Position numbers and translations under genes: made by a program
NCBI RefSeq assembly: GCF_021432065.1
Contig: NZ_CP090365.1
Location: 62,001 to 126,000, forward strand
Source of the DNA: Photobacterium sp. TLY01
GTDB lineage: Bacteria > Pseudomonadota > Gammaproteobacteria > Enterobacterales > Vibrionaceae
Direction of reading: 5' to 3'
Length of the DNA stretch: 64,000 nucleotides
Notes under the pieces: generated by a model
Told to the model about the DNA's origin: nothing
Database searches by the model: none
What the model saw: only the letters and a program-made list of their open reading frames with translations
Shown here: piece after piece, positions 46,895 to 56,045 of the stretch
Position numbering within the stretch: the stretch's first letter is position 1
Layout: every line of letters starts with the position of its first letter

Positions 46895-47653
46895 ATGATT
46901 CCTGCTGAACGTCAACGCGCCATCCTGGCCTTATTAGGAAACCAACAAGTCATCAGCATCAATGAGCTGACCCAACACCTGGATGTATCGCACATGACGA
47001 TACGCCGTGATATTGCCAAGCTGGAGGCCGATGGCCGGGTGATGTCTGTTTCAGGAGGCGTGCAGCTGTCTGAATCGATTCACATCGAGTTGCCCCACGA
47101 CGATAAAATCGCCCAGCAACGAGATGAGAAAGCCAGGATCGGGCAGCATGCGGCCAGCTATATCAAGCCGCACAGTACGATTTATCTGGATGCAGGCACC
47201 ACAACGCTGGAAATCGCGCACCAGTTAAACCAAAGAGATGATCTGACCGTGATCACCAATGATTTCGCCATTGCCGCGTATCTGATGGCGCACTCGGATT
47301 GCATGCTTTATCACACTGGCGGAAAAGTCGATCGCCATAATCAATCCTGTGTGGGAGACAAAGCGGTGTCCCTGTTAAGGGAAATGAATGTAGATATGGC
47401 CTTCATCTCATCGTCGTCCTGGAATCAACGCGGCATCTCTACGCCCAGCGAAGACAAAGTCACGGTGAAACGGGCGATTGTGGCGGCAGCCAAAACCAAT
47501 TATCTGGTTACAGACGCGTCAAAGTACGGCAAGGTGGCGACCTTTCATGCGCTGGACATCAGTAGCTTTGACAAAGTCATCACTGACCAGGCCCTGTCGG
47601 ACAGCAGCCTGCATGATTTTGCCGAAAAAGGCATTGAGATAGACAGAGTTTAG
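46895..47653 (+). CDS. DeoR-family transcriptional repressor of tetronate catabolism
   Basis: 252 residues. N-terminal winged helix (about 5-55) with SINELTQHLDVSHMTIRRDI. C-terminal DeoR sensor domain (about 75-235) with IYLDAGTTTLEIAHQL, TNDFAIAAYL, TGGKVDRHNQSCVG and VKRAIVAAAKTNYLV, which resembles ribose-5-phosphate isomerase and binds phosphorylated sugars. Divergent from the ltnD operon, so it is most likely its repressor, released by a pathway intermediate such as a phosphorylated tetronate. Confidence 0.9.
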   Translation: MIPAERQRAILALLGNQQVISINELTQHLDVSHMTIRRDIAKLEADGRVMSVSGGVQLSESIHIELPHDDKIAQQRDEKARIGQHAASYIKPHSTIYLDAGTTTLEIAHQLNQRDDLTVITNDFAIAAYLMAHSDCMLYHTGGKVDRHNQSCVGDKAVSLLREMNVDMAFISSSSWNQRGISTPSEDKVTVKRAIVAAAKTNYLVTDASKYGKVATFHALDISSFDKVITDQALSDSSLHDFAEKGIEIDRV

Positions 47654-47759
47654 GGTTCTTGCTCACACTGGCGGATTACGAAAAGTCAATTTCGTACAAA
47701 ACAGCCCGCGGACAATTAAGATAAAGTGCCGGATAACACGGGTAGACAAAGGCAGGATC

Positions 47760-48584
47760 ATGGGCAGGCAGAAAACGAAGATCACATACGGCCATGTGAA
47801 TGAACTGGATGGTCTGGCATATCTGAATGCTGATTATATTGAACAGACTTTTTCCCGCCATGCTCACGAAGGGTATTGCGTCGGTGTGATCAGTGAAGGT
47901 GCTCAGGGCTTTTACCACAACGGCGCCGAACACCTGGCCCCGCAAAACACCATTATTCTGGTGAACGCAGACGAGATTCACACAGGCTATTCCGCTACGG
48001 AAACGGGCTGGAGTTATCGCGCCCTGTATCCGTTACCTCAGCATTTTGAACAAATCAGCCAGGATTTAGGACAGCCTGAATACGGCGCGCCTTACTTCCG
48101 GCAGTCCGTGGTGAAAGATGATGCATTAGCCGCCAGTTTACGTCACTTGTTCAATACGCTCGACCACTCTGAGGATACCCTGCTCAGAGAAACCCTGATC
48201 TACACCACACTGACGCAGCTGGTCCTCAAGCATGGCGGCTCCCGGCTGAACATCAAACCGACCAAAGGTTCAGCACAATCGCTGTATCTGGTGAAAGAAT
48301 TTCTGGATGAGTACCCGCAGTGGCCGGTCAGCCTGACTGAGCTGGCAGCCCTGGCCTGCATGACGCCTTTCAGCCTGGTGCGGGCCTTCAAACGCCAATT
48401 TGGTTTACCGCCGCACGCCTATCAGATTCAGGCCAGACTCAGAGTTGCCCGGCAAATGCTCAAACGCGGATTGTCGATCAAAGATGCTGCCGCAGAAGCC
48501 GGGTTTCACGACCAGAGCCATTTTCACCGTCATTTCAAAAGTGCCATGGGCATCACGCCCGGCCACTATATGAAACACGTATAA
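47760..48584 (+). CDS. AraC-family transcriptional regulator
   Basis: 274 residues. N-terminal AraC-binding cupin region (about 20-110) with FSRHAHEGYCVGVISEG and NADEIHTGYSA. C-terminal helix-turn-helix pair (about 170-274) with VSLTELAALACMTPFSLVRA and FHDQSHFHRHFKSAMGITPG. This is the class often linked to LysE-type exporters. It follows the DeoR gene by 106 bases in the same direction. A role in the tetronate pathway is possible; no divergent target gene is adjacent. Confidence 0.87.
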   Translation: MGRQKTKITYGHVNELDGLAYLNADYIEQTFSRHAHEGYCVGVISEGAQGFYHNGAEHLAPQNTIILVNADEIHTGYSATETGWSYRALYPLPQHFEQISQDLGQPEYGAPYFRQSVVKDDALAASLRHLFNTLDHSEDTLLRETLIYTTLTQLVLKHGGSRLNIKPTKGSAQSLYLVKEFLDEYPQWPVSLTELAALACMTPFSLVRAFKRQFGLPPHAYQIQARLRVARQMLKRGLSIKDAAAEAGFHDQSHFHRHFKSAMGITPGHYMKHV

Positions 48585-48672
48585 TTGTTTTTCCTGCTAC
48601 ATTCATGAACACCACTGACAAATTGATGTCGTTTTTCATCCGATCATTTGGCGTGGTTTTAGTCACCAACCA

Positions 48673-49266
48673 GTGAAAGTTTTCTCAGCAAGGAAGGCTG
48701 TTATGATCATTGCATCCGCGTTTTCCCTCGTCTTTCTGGTTCTGGCCTATACCCATGTGTTTGTCGAGACCATCGATGTCGATGCCATTACCATTGTCCT
48801 GATGGTCTTAGCCACCCTGCCCTGGGTATTTCCTTACCTGAAATCGCTGGAGTTGCCAGGGGGAATTAAAGTTGAAATGAAAAACGCGCTGGAAAAAGTA
48901 GAGCAGGCTGCTGCTGAAATCGATGACTCCGGGCAATCCAGTGGGTATCAGGGTGTGGATACAGCCCTTGCCTTTATCGCCTTACGGGTAGAAATAGAAA
49001 AAATCGTCCGCCGCTATCACCCGGATTTGCGCTCAAGCCCTTATTCTCTGCCTGCGAGGCTGCACAAACTGGCAAAAGAAAACGTGATTAATCAGCACTT
49101 GGCCGATGCCCTGCTCGATATCGTTAAGCTAGGCAACGCCGCCTCTCAGGGGCAATTTGTTCCCTCAGAAGAAGCAGAGTTGATCTTGATGCGATCCGGA
49201 CCGTTACTGGACAAACTGGAACATAACCTGAGCCAGTCCAGTATGGCGCAGTCTGCAGTGATTTAA
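48673..49266 (+). CDS. Membrane-anchored hypothetical protein
   Basis: 197 residues. Two hydrophobic helices near the N-terminus (about 9-28 and 38-55, ALVLMVLATLPWVFPYL region), then a short sequence ELPGGIKVEMKNALEKVEQA predicted to be coiled, and a soluble C-terminal domain (about 85-190) with FIALRVEIEKIVRRYHPDL. I know similar proteins only as uncharacterised. It converges with a small membrane protein gene on the other strand. Function not assignable. Confidence 0.7.
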   Translation: MKVFSARKAVMIIASAFSLVFLVLAYTHVFVETIDVDAITIVLMVLATLPWVFPYLKSLELPGGIKVEMKNALEKVEQAAAEIDDSGQSSGYQGVDTALAFIALRVEIEKIVRRYHPDLRSSPYSLPARLHKLAKENVINQHLADALLDIVKLGNAASQGQFVPSEEAELILMRSGPLLDKLEHNLSQSSMAQSAVI

Positions 49267-49270
49267 CCGG

Positions 49271-49492
49271 TTAAGGCAGTTGGTCTATGTCTTCTTTCAC
49301 CTGATAGCCCTTGTCGGTAATGATCTTCTCCAGTACCGACAGCCGCTCTCTGAGTTCGGTCATTTCCGCTCGCAAAGCTTCCGCTTCCTGACTGGCAAGA
49401 CGCTCCCTGTCCTTCTGTTTCGCCTGCAGACGAAGGTATTGCTGGACAATCAGCGCACCAAAGATAATGGCAATAATCCAAACCGCTGTCAT
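49271..49492 (-). CDS. Small membrane protein with coiled coil, PspB-like layout
   Basis: 73 residues: one N-terminal membrane helix (about 3-19, VWIIAIIFGALIVQQYL), then a charged coiled coil (about 22-60) with heptad leucines, ending TDKGYQVKEDIDQLP. The ATG is preceded by AGGAGGTGTC, an excellent ribosome site, which supports it as real. The layout resembles PspB, but no other phage-shock gene is present, so the name is not claimed. It lies upstream of nothing obvious and faces the gene at 48673. Confidence 0.7.
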   Translation of the reverse strand: MTAVWIIAIIFGALIVQQYLRLQAKQKDRERLASQEAEALRAEMTELRERLSVLEKIITDKGYQVKEDIDQLP

Positions 49493-49596
49493 GACACCTC
49501 TCCTGATTCATTACCGACAACAGAACTGAAGTTGAGCGTAACACCCGTGATACGCTCAACTGTAGTACCTGATTTCCCTGGTGTGACACACAAGTA

Positions 49597-49624
49597 CTAA
49601 AAAGCCGCCTTTTGAGAGGCGGCT
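49597..49624 (-). terminator. Rho-independent terminator of the LTA-synthase-type gene
   Basis: AGCCGCC (49603-49609) pairs with GGCGGCT (49618-49624). On the minus strand the stem is followed by TTTTTAG, eight bases after the stop. Confidence 0.88.
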
Positions 49625-49631
49625 CAATCAT

Positions 49632-51605
49632 TTAGTGGCTCACGGCCATCGCTTGCTGCTGATCCGTCTGCGGTGGCAGACGATAACGCCCTTCCCGATA
49701 GAGTTTGCCGCCCAGCAAAGCATGGGCCAGCGCACGCTGGGATTCCTGCTCGGTAATGTCTGAAGGGAGTAACGTCTGCCGGGAAAAATCATACTGGTAG
49801 CCAATAGGCGCTTTACCCGGTTGCAGCACAACCAGTTTATCTCTGGTCAGATACCCGAAGTTTTTGTCGAACTGCATCATTGCACGCTGATATTCCGGCG
49901 CGATCTCTTTGGTCATGTCATGGCCAATCATCGGCGAGGTGTTATCTGCACCAATCAGTGACAGCAGCGTCGGAGCCATATCGATGTTGCTGGCCAGGCG
50001 GTCGTCCTGACGAGGCTGAATATCTCCACCCAGAATAACGGCCGGAATATGAAAGCGATCGACCGGAACCGGGACATTGCCTTCGGCACGGGCATCATGA
50101 TCGGCAATCACAATAAATACCGTGTCTTTCCAGTATTCCGATTGCTTGGCTTTGGCGAAGAACTCGCCTAAAGCTTTATCGGAATACTTCACCGCATTAT
50201 TGCGGGTATGCTCAGGTTGTTCGTACAGTTCGATTTCACCATCAGGAAATTCGTAGGGTGAGTGGTTACTACTGGTGAACACTAAGCTAAAGAAAGGCTG
50301 ACCCGTTTGATGCAGCTTGGTGAATTGTTTATCTGCCATGTCATACAGATCCTGATCGGACGCGCCCCATGAGCCGACAAATTTAGGATTGACGAAGTCA
50401 GGCAAATCCACAATATCTTCAAAGCCATTACCCAGGAAGAAAGACTTCATATTGTCAAAATGGCTTTCTCCACCGTAGATGAACTGGGTGTGGTAACCCT
50501 GGCGATCCAGCAGCTCGGCAATGGTATAAAACCCAGTCTGGCTTTTGCTTAACTTCACAACCGCACGGGAAGGCGTGGGTGTAAAGCCGGTTGTCATCGC
50601 TTCAATCCCCCGTACTGAGCGCGTTCCTGTGGCATACACCTGAGTGAAATTCCAGCCTTCTTGCATCAGGGCATCCAGATTCGGCGTGAGCGGCAAGCCA
50701 CCTAAGCCACCGACAAAACGTGCACCCAGACTTTCCTGAAGCAGAATCACCAGATTTTTCTGACCTTCAACTGTTGGCAGATTAGTATTCAGTGTTGGAA
50801 TATCATCTGATAAGAAAGCCTCGGGACGGCCAGACGACGCACGCACTGTCGCAATGATGTCCTCAAGCGGCATGGATCCGTAAAACTCTTCCGCATTTTT
50901 TTCTGAGGCCATATTCTTGGCAGCAAAAATGACCGAATAAGAGGAGTTCAGTGTCAGATCGTTCAGCAGCGGATCGGTAGAAAACGCCACCATGGCCGGA
51001 TTCAGCGGCCGGTGCTGGAAAGTTGAACGGGCGCCCATCACACCAAGAATGACCACAAAAACAGCCAGCACAGGACGCCAGTACCAGCGGGGAGCGTTCA
51101 AATCACGCACAGCATAGCCACTGAGCAACCAGCCAAGGCACAGGGTGAGTACTGAACCAATCAGTCCGACAGCCAATTCCAGCTTATAGCCCACCCACAA
51201 CATGCTGAAGACTTCTTTCGGATAAACCAGGTATTCAATGAATAAACGGTTTGGACGCAAATTATATTCGGTAATAAAGCTTGGGGTCGCCAGTTCCATG
51301 TAAACCAGAATCCACAAGCCCGCCACCAGCCATAGCCGGAGAATAAACAACCAAATCTGGCCCAGAAGCCCTTTCGTCGGCAGCAATGCCAATAGCATCG
51401 AAGGAAGAATCAACAGCCAGCACAGTGTCGCGACATCGACTCTGATGCCGGATAAAAGGATTGATGGCCAATCTTGCCAGCTGGTAATGTGATCAACCTG
51501 CCAGAGAGTGAGCACAACGCGGGACACACTGAGCAGAATCAGAGACAGCAGAGCAAAGAGGACGATGGGAAACATCACCCCGGTTAGAGATTTAAGCTTT
51601 TGCAT
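49632..51605 (-). CDS. LTA synthase-type phosphoglycerol transferase (sulfatase fold)
   Basis: 657 residues from the ATG at 51605; an in-frame ATG at 51620 is possible. Five membrane helices in the first 220 residues, then a periplasmic sulfatase domain: NLVILLQESLGARFVGGLGG (metal Glu), YATGTRSVRGIEAMTTG (active-site Thr), FIYGGESHFDNM, IADHDARAEG. Such enzymes cleave phosphatidylglycerol and transfer phosphoglycerol to a glycan, leaving diacylglycerol. In Gram-negatives the acceptor may be an osmoregulated periplasmic glucan (as with MdoB). The dgkA gene lies directly upstream and would recycle the diacylglycerol. Confidence 0.88.
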   Translation of the reverse strand: MQKLKSLTGVMFPIVLFALLSLILLSVSRVVLTLWQVDHITSWQDWPSILLSGIRVDVATLCWLLILPSMLLALLPTKGLLGQIWLFILRLWLVAGLWILVYMELATPSFITEYNLRPNRLFIEYLVYPKEVFSMLWVGYKLELAVGLIGSVLTLCLGWLLSGYAVRDLNAPRWYWRPVLAVFVVILGVMGARSTFQHRPLNPAMVAFSTDPLLNDLTLNSSYSVIFAAKNMASEKNAEEFYGSMPLEDIIATVRASSGRPEAFLSDDIPTLNTNLPTVEGQKNLVILLQESLGARFVGGLGGLPLTPNLDALMQEGWNFTQVYATGTRSVRGIEAMTTGFTPTPSRAVVKLSKSQTGFYTIAELLDRQGYHTQFIYGGESHFDNMKSFFLGNGFEDIVDLPDFVNPKFVGSWGASDQDLYDMADKQFTKLHQTGQPFFSLVFTSSNHSPYEFPDGEIELYEQPEHTRNNAVKYSDKALGEFFAKAKQSEYWKDTVFIVIADHDARAEGNVPVPVDRFHIPAVILGGDIQPRQDDRLASNIDMAPTLLSLIGADNTSPMIGHDMTKEIAPEYQRAMMQFDKNFGYLTRDKLVVLQPGKAPIGYQYDFSRQTLLPSDITEQESQRALAHALLGGKLYREGRYRLPPQTDQQQAMAVSH

Positions 51606-51641
51606 TACAGAAAGATCCAAATATTTGGTATCAGAGCAGGA

Positions 51642-52010
51642 TTACCAAAACAACTTCAGGACGATCGCCAGCCAGATGCCACCGGCCAGCAGCAGAGAAA
51701 CAAATACCGCCGCAGAGCCAATATCTTTCGCCCGGCCGCTTAATTCGTGAAGTTCACTGCCAATTCGGTCGACCACTGCCTCAATCGCTGAATTAAGCAA
51801 CTCAACAATCACAACCAGAAACAGACTGGCAACGAGCAAGATGTGCTCGATAAAACTGACCGGCAGGAAAAATGAAATGGTTGTCAGTACAACAAGCAGA
51901 ATAATTTCCTGTCTGATGGCCGCTTCATGCTGCCAGGCAGCTTTCAGGCCCTGTACAGAATAGCCCGTCGCTTTCACGATACGTACCAACCCAGTATTAC
52001 CCGGTTTCAT
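51642..52010 (-). CDS. dgkA: Diacylglycerol kinase
   Basis: 122 residues, the same length as E. coli DgkA. An amphipathic N-terminus (LVRIVKATGYSVQGLKAAWQ) is followed by three membrane helices, with the catalytic segment ELLNSAIEAVVDRIGSE and AKDIGSAAVFVSLL. It phosphorylates diacylglycerol to phosphatidic acid in the inner membrane. It is upstream of the phosphoglycerol transferase gene on the same strand, 36 bases apart; together they would complete a phospholipid recycling loop. Confidence 0.93.
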   Translation of the reverse strand: MKPGNTGLVRIVKATGYSVQGLKAAWQHEAAIRQEIILLVVLTTISFFLPVSFIEHILLVASLFLVVIVELLNSAIEAVVDRIGSELHELSGRAKDIGSAAVFVSLLLAGGIWLAIVLKLFW

Positions 52011-52201
52011 AGTGTTCCTTGCTTAATCATTAGGACGGCTGAAAGTAGTGAAATATTGCTCTGCCGACAATCGGCAAAAACCCAGTTATGATGTTGCTCC
52101 CGCTTCCAAACGGACAAGTTTTTCAATCTGTGAGGTTAAGCACTTTTCTGTCACCATCGCTTCAGAAAACCCTTGATATCAATACTAAAGATACAGTATG
52201 A

Positions 52202-52236
52202 CTCGCGTTTCTTAAGAAAAACTTAAGAAATGCGAG
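52202..52236. repeat. Long near-perfect inverted repeat
   Basis: CTCGCGTTTCTTAAG (52202-52216) and CTTAAGAAATGCGAG (52222-52236) pair over 15 positions with one G-T pair and a five-A loop. It lies between the lrp-type stop and dgkA. It lacks a T-run on either side, so it is not a standard terminator. Confidence 0.6.
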
Positions 52237-52269
52237 CAATATATTGACTTTTGGGGTTAGAAAGCGCTG

Positions 52270-52719
52270 CTAGATAGGCAACTGCTGGCCGGTTTTGACG
52301 GTTCGGATCGCCAGGTTTGTATGAATATCTTTGACCATGGTCAGGGTCTGTAATTTGCGGATGAAGGATTCGTAATGAGGCAGATCTCTGGCGACCACTT
52401 CTAACAGGTAATCGTGTGCTCCGGAGATCACATGCGCGCTGATCACTTCAGGCATCCCTGACATCACCAGCTCAAACTCATCAATGGGTTGGTCCCTGTG
52501 ATTATTCAGGCTGACATTGACAAAAAAGGTCATCATCAGTCCCAGTTTCTGTCTGTCCAGAGTCGCCTGATATCCCGCGATAATCCCATCGGATTCCAGC
52601 TTCTTTATCCGTCTGGCACAAGGTGACACCGACAAGCCAACCTTATCGGCGATTTCAGCGGTGCTTTGACGTGCATCGCGCTGTATTTCAGTCAGAATCT
52701 GCTTATCTTTTTTATCCAT
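52270..52719 (-). CDS. Lrp/AsnC-family transcriptional regulator
   Basis: 149 residues. N-terminal helix-turn-helix (DKKDKQILTEIQRDARQST, then VGLSVSPCARRIKKLESDG) and a C-terminal RAM ligand domain with VISGAHDYLLEVVARDLPHY. Such regulators respond to amino acids. It is divergent from the EamA exporter across about 180 bases, a common pairing in which the regulator controls export of an amino acid or related metabolite. Confidence 0.9.
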   Translation of the reverse strand: MDKKDKQILTEIQRDARQSTAEIADKVGLSVSPCARRIKKLESDGIIAGYQATLDRQKLGLMMTFFVNVSLNNHRDQPIDEFELVMSGMPEVISAHVISGAHDYLLEVVARDLPHYESFIRKLQTLTMVKDIHTNLAIRTVKTGQQLPI

Positions 52720-52898
52720 TACGCCCGCATCCCGCCTCTTTGTGACTCACCACTAAAACAAATTGGTAAAATAAGTCATCAATTTAAATAATGTTGGAAA
52801 AAATAACCAATAAATAATAGTTAGCCGGTTAACTTTGCCAACTATTATCACGTGCTTTTGCCGATACTAAAGTCACTTCAATCGCACGGATGACACTG

Positions 52899-53828
52899 AT
52901 GCAAAAGAACACGCCCGCTATGCTGACCGGACTATTCGCCATGACGGTCACTTTACTGATCTGGTCCGGTTTTTTTATTTCACTGCGGGCCTCCAGCCAG
53001 TCAGATCTGACCATCGCCGATATTGCTCTGATACGCTTTGTGCCCGCCGCCCTGCTGTTTGGCTGGCTGTGCCGGCATAAAGTCAGACACATATTTCAGA
53101 CCCCAAAGCGATACTTAGCCCTGATATGCTGGGGCGCCGGTCTGCCTTACCTGTTTATCGCCGGATACGGTTTGCATTATGTGCCTGTTGCCGATGGCGC
53201 TTCCTTAATTCCGGGCATATTGCCGCTCCTCGTATCAGGGATTGCACTTGTCTGCTACCGGGAATCGATCTCACCCATGCGGCGGACAGGTTTAGCATTG
53301 ATTGCACTCGGGGTGGTGTGCTTTGTCGCCAAATCGCTGGCCTCCGGCCAGCCCGGTATGCTGACTGGCTATGCCATATTGATACTGGCCAGCTTGAGCT
53401 GGGCCTGGTTTACCATCGCCATGCGTGTTTCAGGCTTGTCCGCAATGGAGGGGGCGGCTGTGATTGCTGTATCAGGGGCAGCCTTGCTGCTGATAGGATT
53501 TCTCAGCCAGACCATGACGTTTCATTTAATGTCAGTGGATACTCAGGAAGTGATGTACCATTTTCTGGTGCAGGGGGTTGGCGTGGGGATCGTTTCCAGC
53601 CTGTGTTATACCTTTGCTATTTCACGTTTGGGGGCTGAAATGAGTGCCGCACTGGGGGCTTTTACGCCGGTTTTCGCGGCACTGATGGCCATTCCACTTT
53701 TTTCTGAACCGCTGAGCGGGCAAACCATGATTGCCATGGCGTTCATTGTGATCGGCGCGCTCACAGCCAGTGAAGTCATCGCCATGCCCGTCAACAGAAA
53801 TAAGGCAGTGAAAAAAGCCATGCGTTGA
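52899..53828 (+). CDS. EamA/DMT-family transporter
   Basis: 309 residues from the ATG at 52899 (GGA eight bases upstream); an ATG at 52890 is equally possible. About ten membrane helices in two EamA halves, with LLIWSGFFISLRASS at the start and LGAEMSAALGAFTPVFAALM in the second half. Drug/metabolite transporters of this type usually export amino acids or small metabolites. Controlled, by inference, by the divergent Lrp-type gene. Confidence 0.87.
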   Translation: MQKNTPAMLTGLFAMTVTLLIWSGFFISLRASSQSDLTIADIALIRFVPAALLFGWLCRHKVRHIFQTPKRYLALICWGAGLPYLFIAGYGLHYVPVADGASLIPGILPLLVSGIALVCYRESISPMRRTGLALIALGVVCFVAKSLASGQPGMLTGYAILILASLSWAWFTIAMRVSGLSAMEGAAVIAVSGAALLLIGFLSQTMTFHLMSVDTQEVMYHFLVQGVGVGIVSSLCYTFAISRLGAEMSAALGAFTPVFAALMAIPLFSEPLSGQTMIAMAFIVIGALTASEVIAMPVNRNKAVKKAMR

Positions 53829-53840
53829 ATTGCGGATTGA

Positions 53841-54047
53841 TCAGACAATGCCCATCTGGTTTTTGTATTTCTCAACGGCTTTTTCATAGAAAGCACGTTC
53901 GTCATCATCAGAAATACTTTGTGCCTGGTTCAAGAACACTTCAGGCCCGGCTTTGCCGTTTTTTAACTGCCAAACGGCGTAAGCCGCCTGCTTATCCAGC
54001 TCAATACGGTTTTTCTCGGCAGCCGATAATAAAGAAAGATTATGCAT
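53841..54047 (-). CDS. Small protein, DUF3283-like
   Basis: 68 residues from the ATG at 54047, preceded by AAGGAAAACC; a longer frame to 54092 has no ribosome site. Soluble and charged: LDKQAAYAVWQLKNGKAGPE, SISDDDERAFYEKAVEKYK. This resembles the DUF3283 family that I know from Vibrio-type genomes. Its stop lies 12 bases from that of the EamA gene (convergent). Function unknown. Confidence 0.75.
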   Translation of the reverse strand: MHNLSLLSAAEKNRIELDKQAAYAVWQLKNGKAGPEVFLNQAQSISDDDERAFYEKAVEKYKNQMGIV

Positions 54048-54173
54048 GGTTTTCCTTACAATTACGGAGTCAACGCTTGGATCTGGCGACATAGTAACGA
54101 ATTCAGCGTTAAAGGAAAGGCCTGCTTGCTTTGCGCCGGTAGACGCGTCACGCTGAATATCTCGCCGTTCTGG

Positions 54174-54818
54174 TCAGAAACCCAGATGAGAGGTCACCAC
54201 CCAGGTAAAGACGACGACCACCATCGCGATTAGCGTCACACTGAGGAGCGGATTCAGGGTACGCCGGTTAGGATGGCGGAGCGCATCAATGACACTTGGC
54301 TCATCGCTTTTGCTGTCCGGTTGCATGAACTGGTCAAAGTAAGCTTGCCCTGCGCTGACACAGTCCTGTTCGCCATCGATGACCTGCGCATCAAACCATC
54401 TGGGCCTGTCGACTAAACGTTCAGCAGGTACATTCCGTGGCGAACCAAATTGCCCGGTTCTGGGCTCAATGATACTGATCACCAGCAGTTGTTTTGACTC
54501 GCCCCACACCCAACAGGGAAGAAAATTGCCCTGAATATCAACCCGGCACGGAAAAGGATAAGTATCATCGTTCAATAGCTGAGAAACTGGCATCCCCGGA
54601 GACTGCAGCGTTTGCTGCGCATTTTCAAGCCAGGGAATCACCGCCTCTCTGAAGATATTTTGTCGTAAGGGTAATAAGCGGGACAGACCGCGCAAAATGA
54701 ACGCCCGACAATCCGGCCGAATCTGATACGTTTGCCAGTAATCCTGCACCGGACCAAATTCAGACAGCGCCAGAAAAACAGCCCGACAGGTTTTCTCATA
54801 TCGTTCAAAATTGGTCAT
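54174..54818 (-). CDS. Hypothetical tail-anchored protein
   Basis: 214 residues from the ATG at 54818, preceded by GGAGGTGTTC, a near-perfect ribosome site. The soluble part (about 1-190) includes CRVDIQGNFLPCWVWGESKQ and RLVDRPRWFDAQVIDGEQDC with several cysteines. A single membrane helix is at the very C-terminus (PLLSVTLIAMVVVVFTWVVT), so the bulk faces the cytoplasm. I do not recognise a family. No clear operon partner. Confidence 0.68.
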   Translation of the reverse strand: MTNFERYEKTCRAVFLALSEFGPVQDYWQTYQIRPDCRAFILRGLSRLLPLRQNIFREAVIPWLENAQQTLQSPGMPVSQLLNDDTYPFPCRVDIQGNFLPCWVWGESKQLLVISIIEPRTGQFGSPRNVPAERLVDRPRWFDAQVIDGEQDCVSAGQAYFDQFMQPDSKSDEPSVIDALRHPNRRTLNPLLSVTLIAMVVVVFTWVVTSHLGF

Positions 54819-54963
54819 GAACACCTCCGCCGCAATCGGGCGTTGCTTATCCTCACAGATCACCGGATAAACAACCCCATATACAGAACACAGTACTTGT
54901 TGCAGGCAGAACAGGTGTTGATCTCACGACTGTTTTCGCGCTGAATTTCGCCTTCACCAACAA

Positions 54964-55479
54964 TTACAAGCCAAACCCTACGCTCAACAGAATCGCGTTA
55001 CTGTCCACCTCGCCCATATCCCGGTATTCATAGCCGAGTGTCAAATCCAGCAAAGGGATAATCCCCAACACGAAACCGGCCCCGCCGGCAAATCCCCAGC
55101 CGTCATCCTTGTGTGTCACCCCGGATAATTTGCGATCAACATCGTAATAGTTCGTCCCGGCTCTGGCATAAACACTCCCCACCAGCAGTGGAATATCAGC
55201 CTGAAGTGTCAGCGGTACAGAGGTATAGTCAATGTCATTTTTTGCCGACGACAGCCTTGAATCCACTTCCGCGCTACCAATGGCTAATCCGGCGTTGACA
55301 CTAAAAATACTGGTGACCTGATAAGACGCATTGACCCCATATTCATAACCATAATCAGAGTTACCGTCATACTCCAAGCGGGATGCTCCTGCATTAGCCC
55401 CGACAGATAAGCCCAGAATTTCAGCGCTGGCTGGCAGGCTTAACACTGCCAGCGCCGCGGATAGCATCAATTTCTTCAT
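54964..55479 (-). CDS. Small outer-membrane beta-barrel protein
   Basis: 171 residues from the ATG at 55479, preceded by AAGGAACGTGAAC; the longer frame to 55500 is less likely. Signal peptide about 1-19 (LSLPASA). The mature part has eight or so amphipathic strands with GLSVGANAGASRLEYDG, DYGYEYGVNASYQ and YARAGTNYYDVD, ending in SVGFGL, in the style of OmpA/OmpX-like eight-stranded barrels. It probably sits in the outer membrane as an adhesin or stability protein. Possibly the YfaZ-like or opacity-like class; not certain. Confidence 0.78.
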   Translation of the reverse strand: MKKLMLSAALAVLSLPASAEILGLSVGANAGASRLEYDGNSDYGYEYGVNASYQVTSIFSVNAGLAIGSAEVDSRLSSAKNDIDYTSVPLTLQADIPLLVGSVYARAGTNYYDVDRKLSGVTHKDDGWGFAGGAGFVLGIIPLLDLTLGYEYRDMGEVDSNAILLSVGFGL

Positions 55480-56045
55480 GTTCACGTTCCTTCGTAGCAA
55501 AAGAGTTCAAACTGTCGTTGCAGACTGTGCCCAATTAATCAATAGCCCATATCCTTGTTTTCGCCAACTAAACACATCTAAAAAACAAGCAGATACTTAT
55601 CTTTGCCTGTGCTGTTCCTGCTTGCATTACCTCACCTGGATAAACGCTTCAAGCCATGATATCGATTACATTGATTTTAGCCCTGACAGCAAGAAAAAAA
55701 CCCAGGCTGCATTCCTGAAAAGCAAAAACAATTCACTCAACGTACTGTTATATAAATATTTATACCAATACTCATTGCTTTATTCACCCTGTTGAATAAT
55801 TCAGCACAACAATAAAAAGCAAACGATTAACCTCCTGTTTTCAACAGATTTAGTAAATAACACTGGATTGAGGGTCGAACAATCAATAAAATGTGACTCA
55901 GTTCAAAAGTTGCTCTGGGTTACTTCACTAGACTGGCCCCCTGATTCAGCAACAGCGCTTCACTGGCGCTCATTGAGTGTCTGCTGTGCTGGTGTTTTTT
56001 TCAGATAAGACGTACCGCTGAGTGCGACATACAGAGGGTAAACAC
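55480..56045. promoter_or_regulatory. Intergenic region upstream of xapX-deoD with a candidate CRP site
   Basis: 566 bases between the divergent barrel and xapX genes, AT-rich in its middle. The best signal is AAATGTGA at 55889-55896 and, after six bases, TCAAAA at 55903-55908, matching the left half of the CRP site fully and the right half in part. deoD is under CRP control in E. coli, so a site here would fit. No gene is supported in this stretch. Confidence 0.4.
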
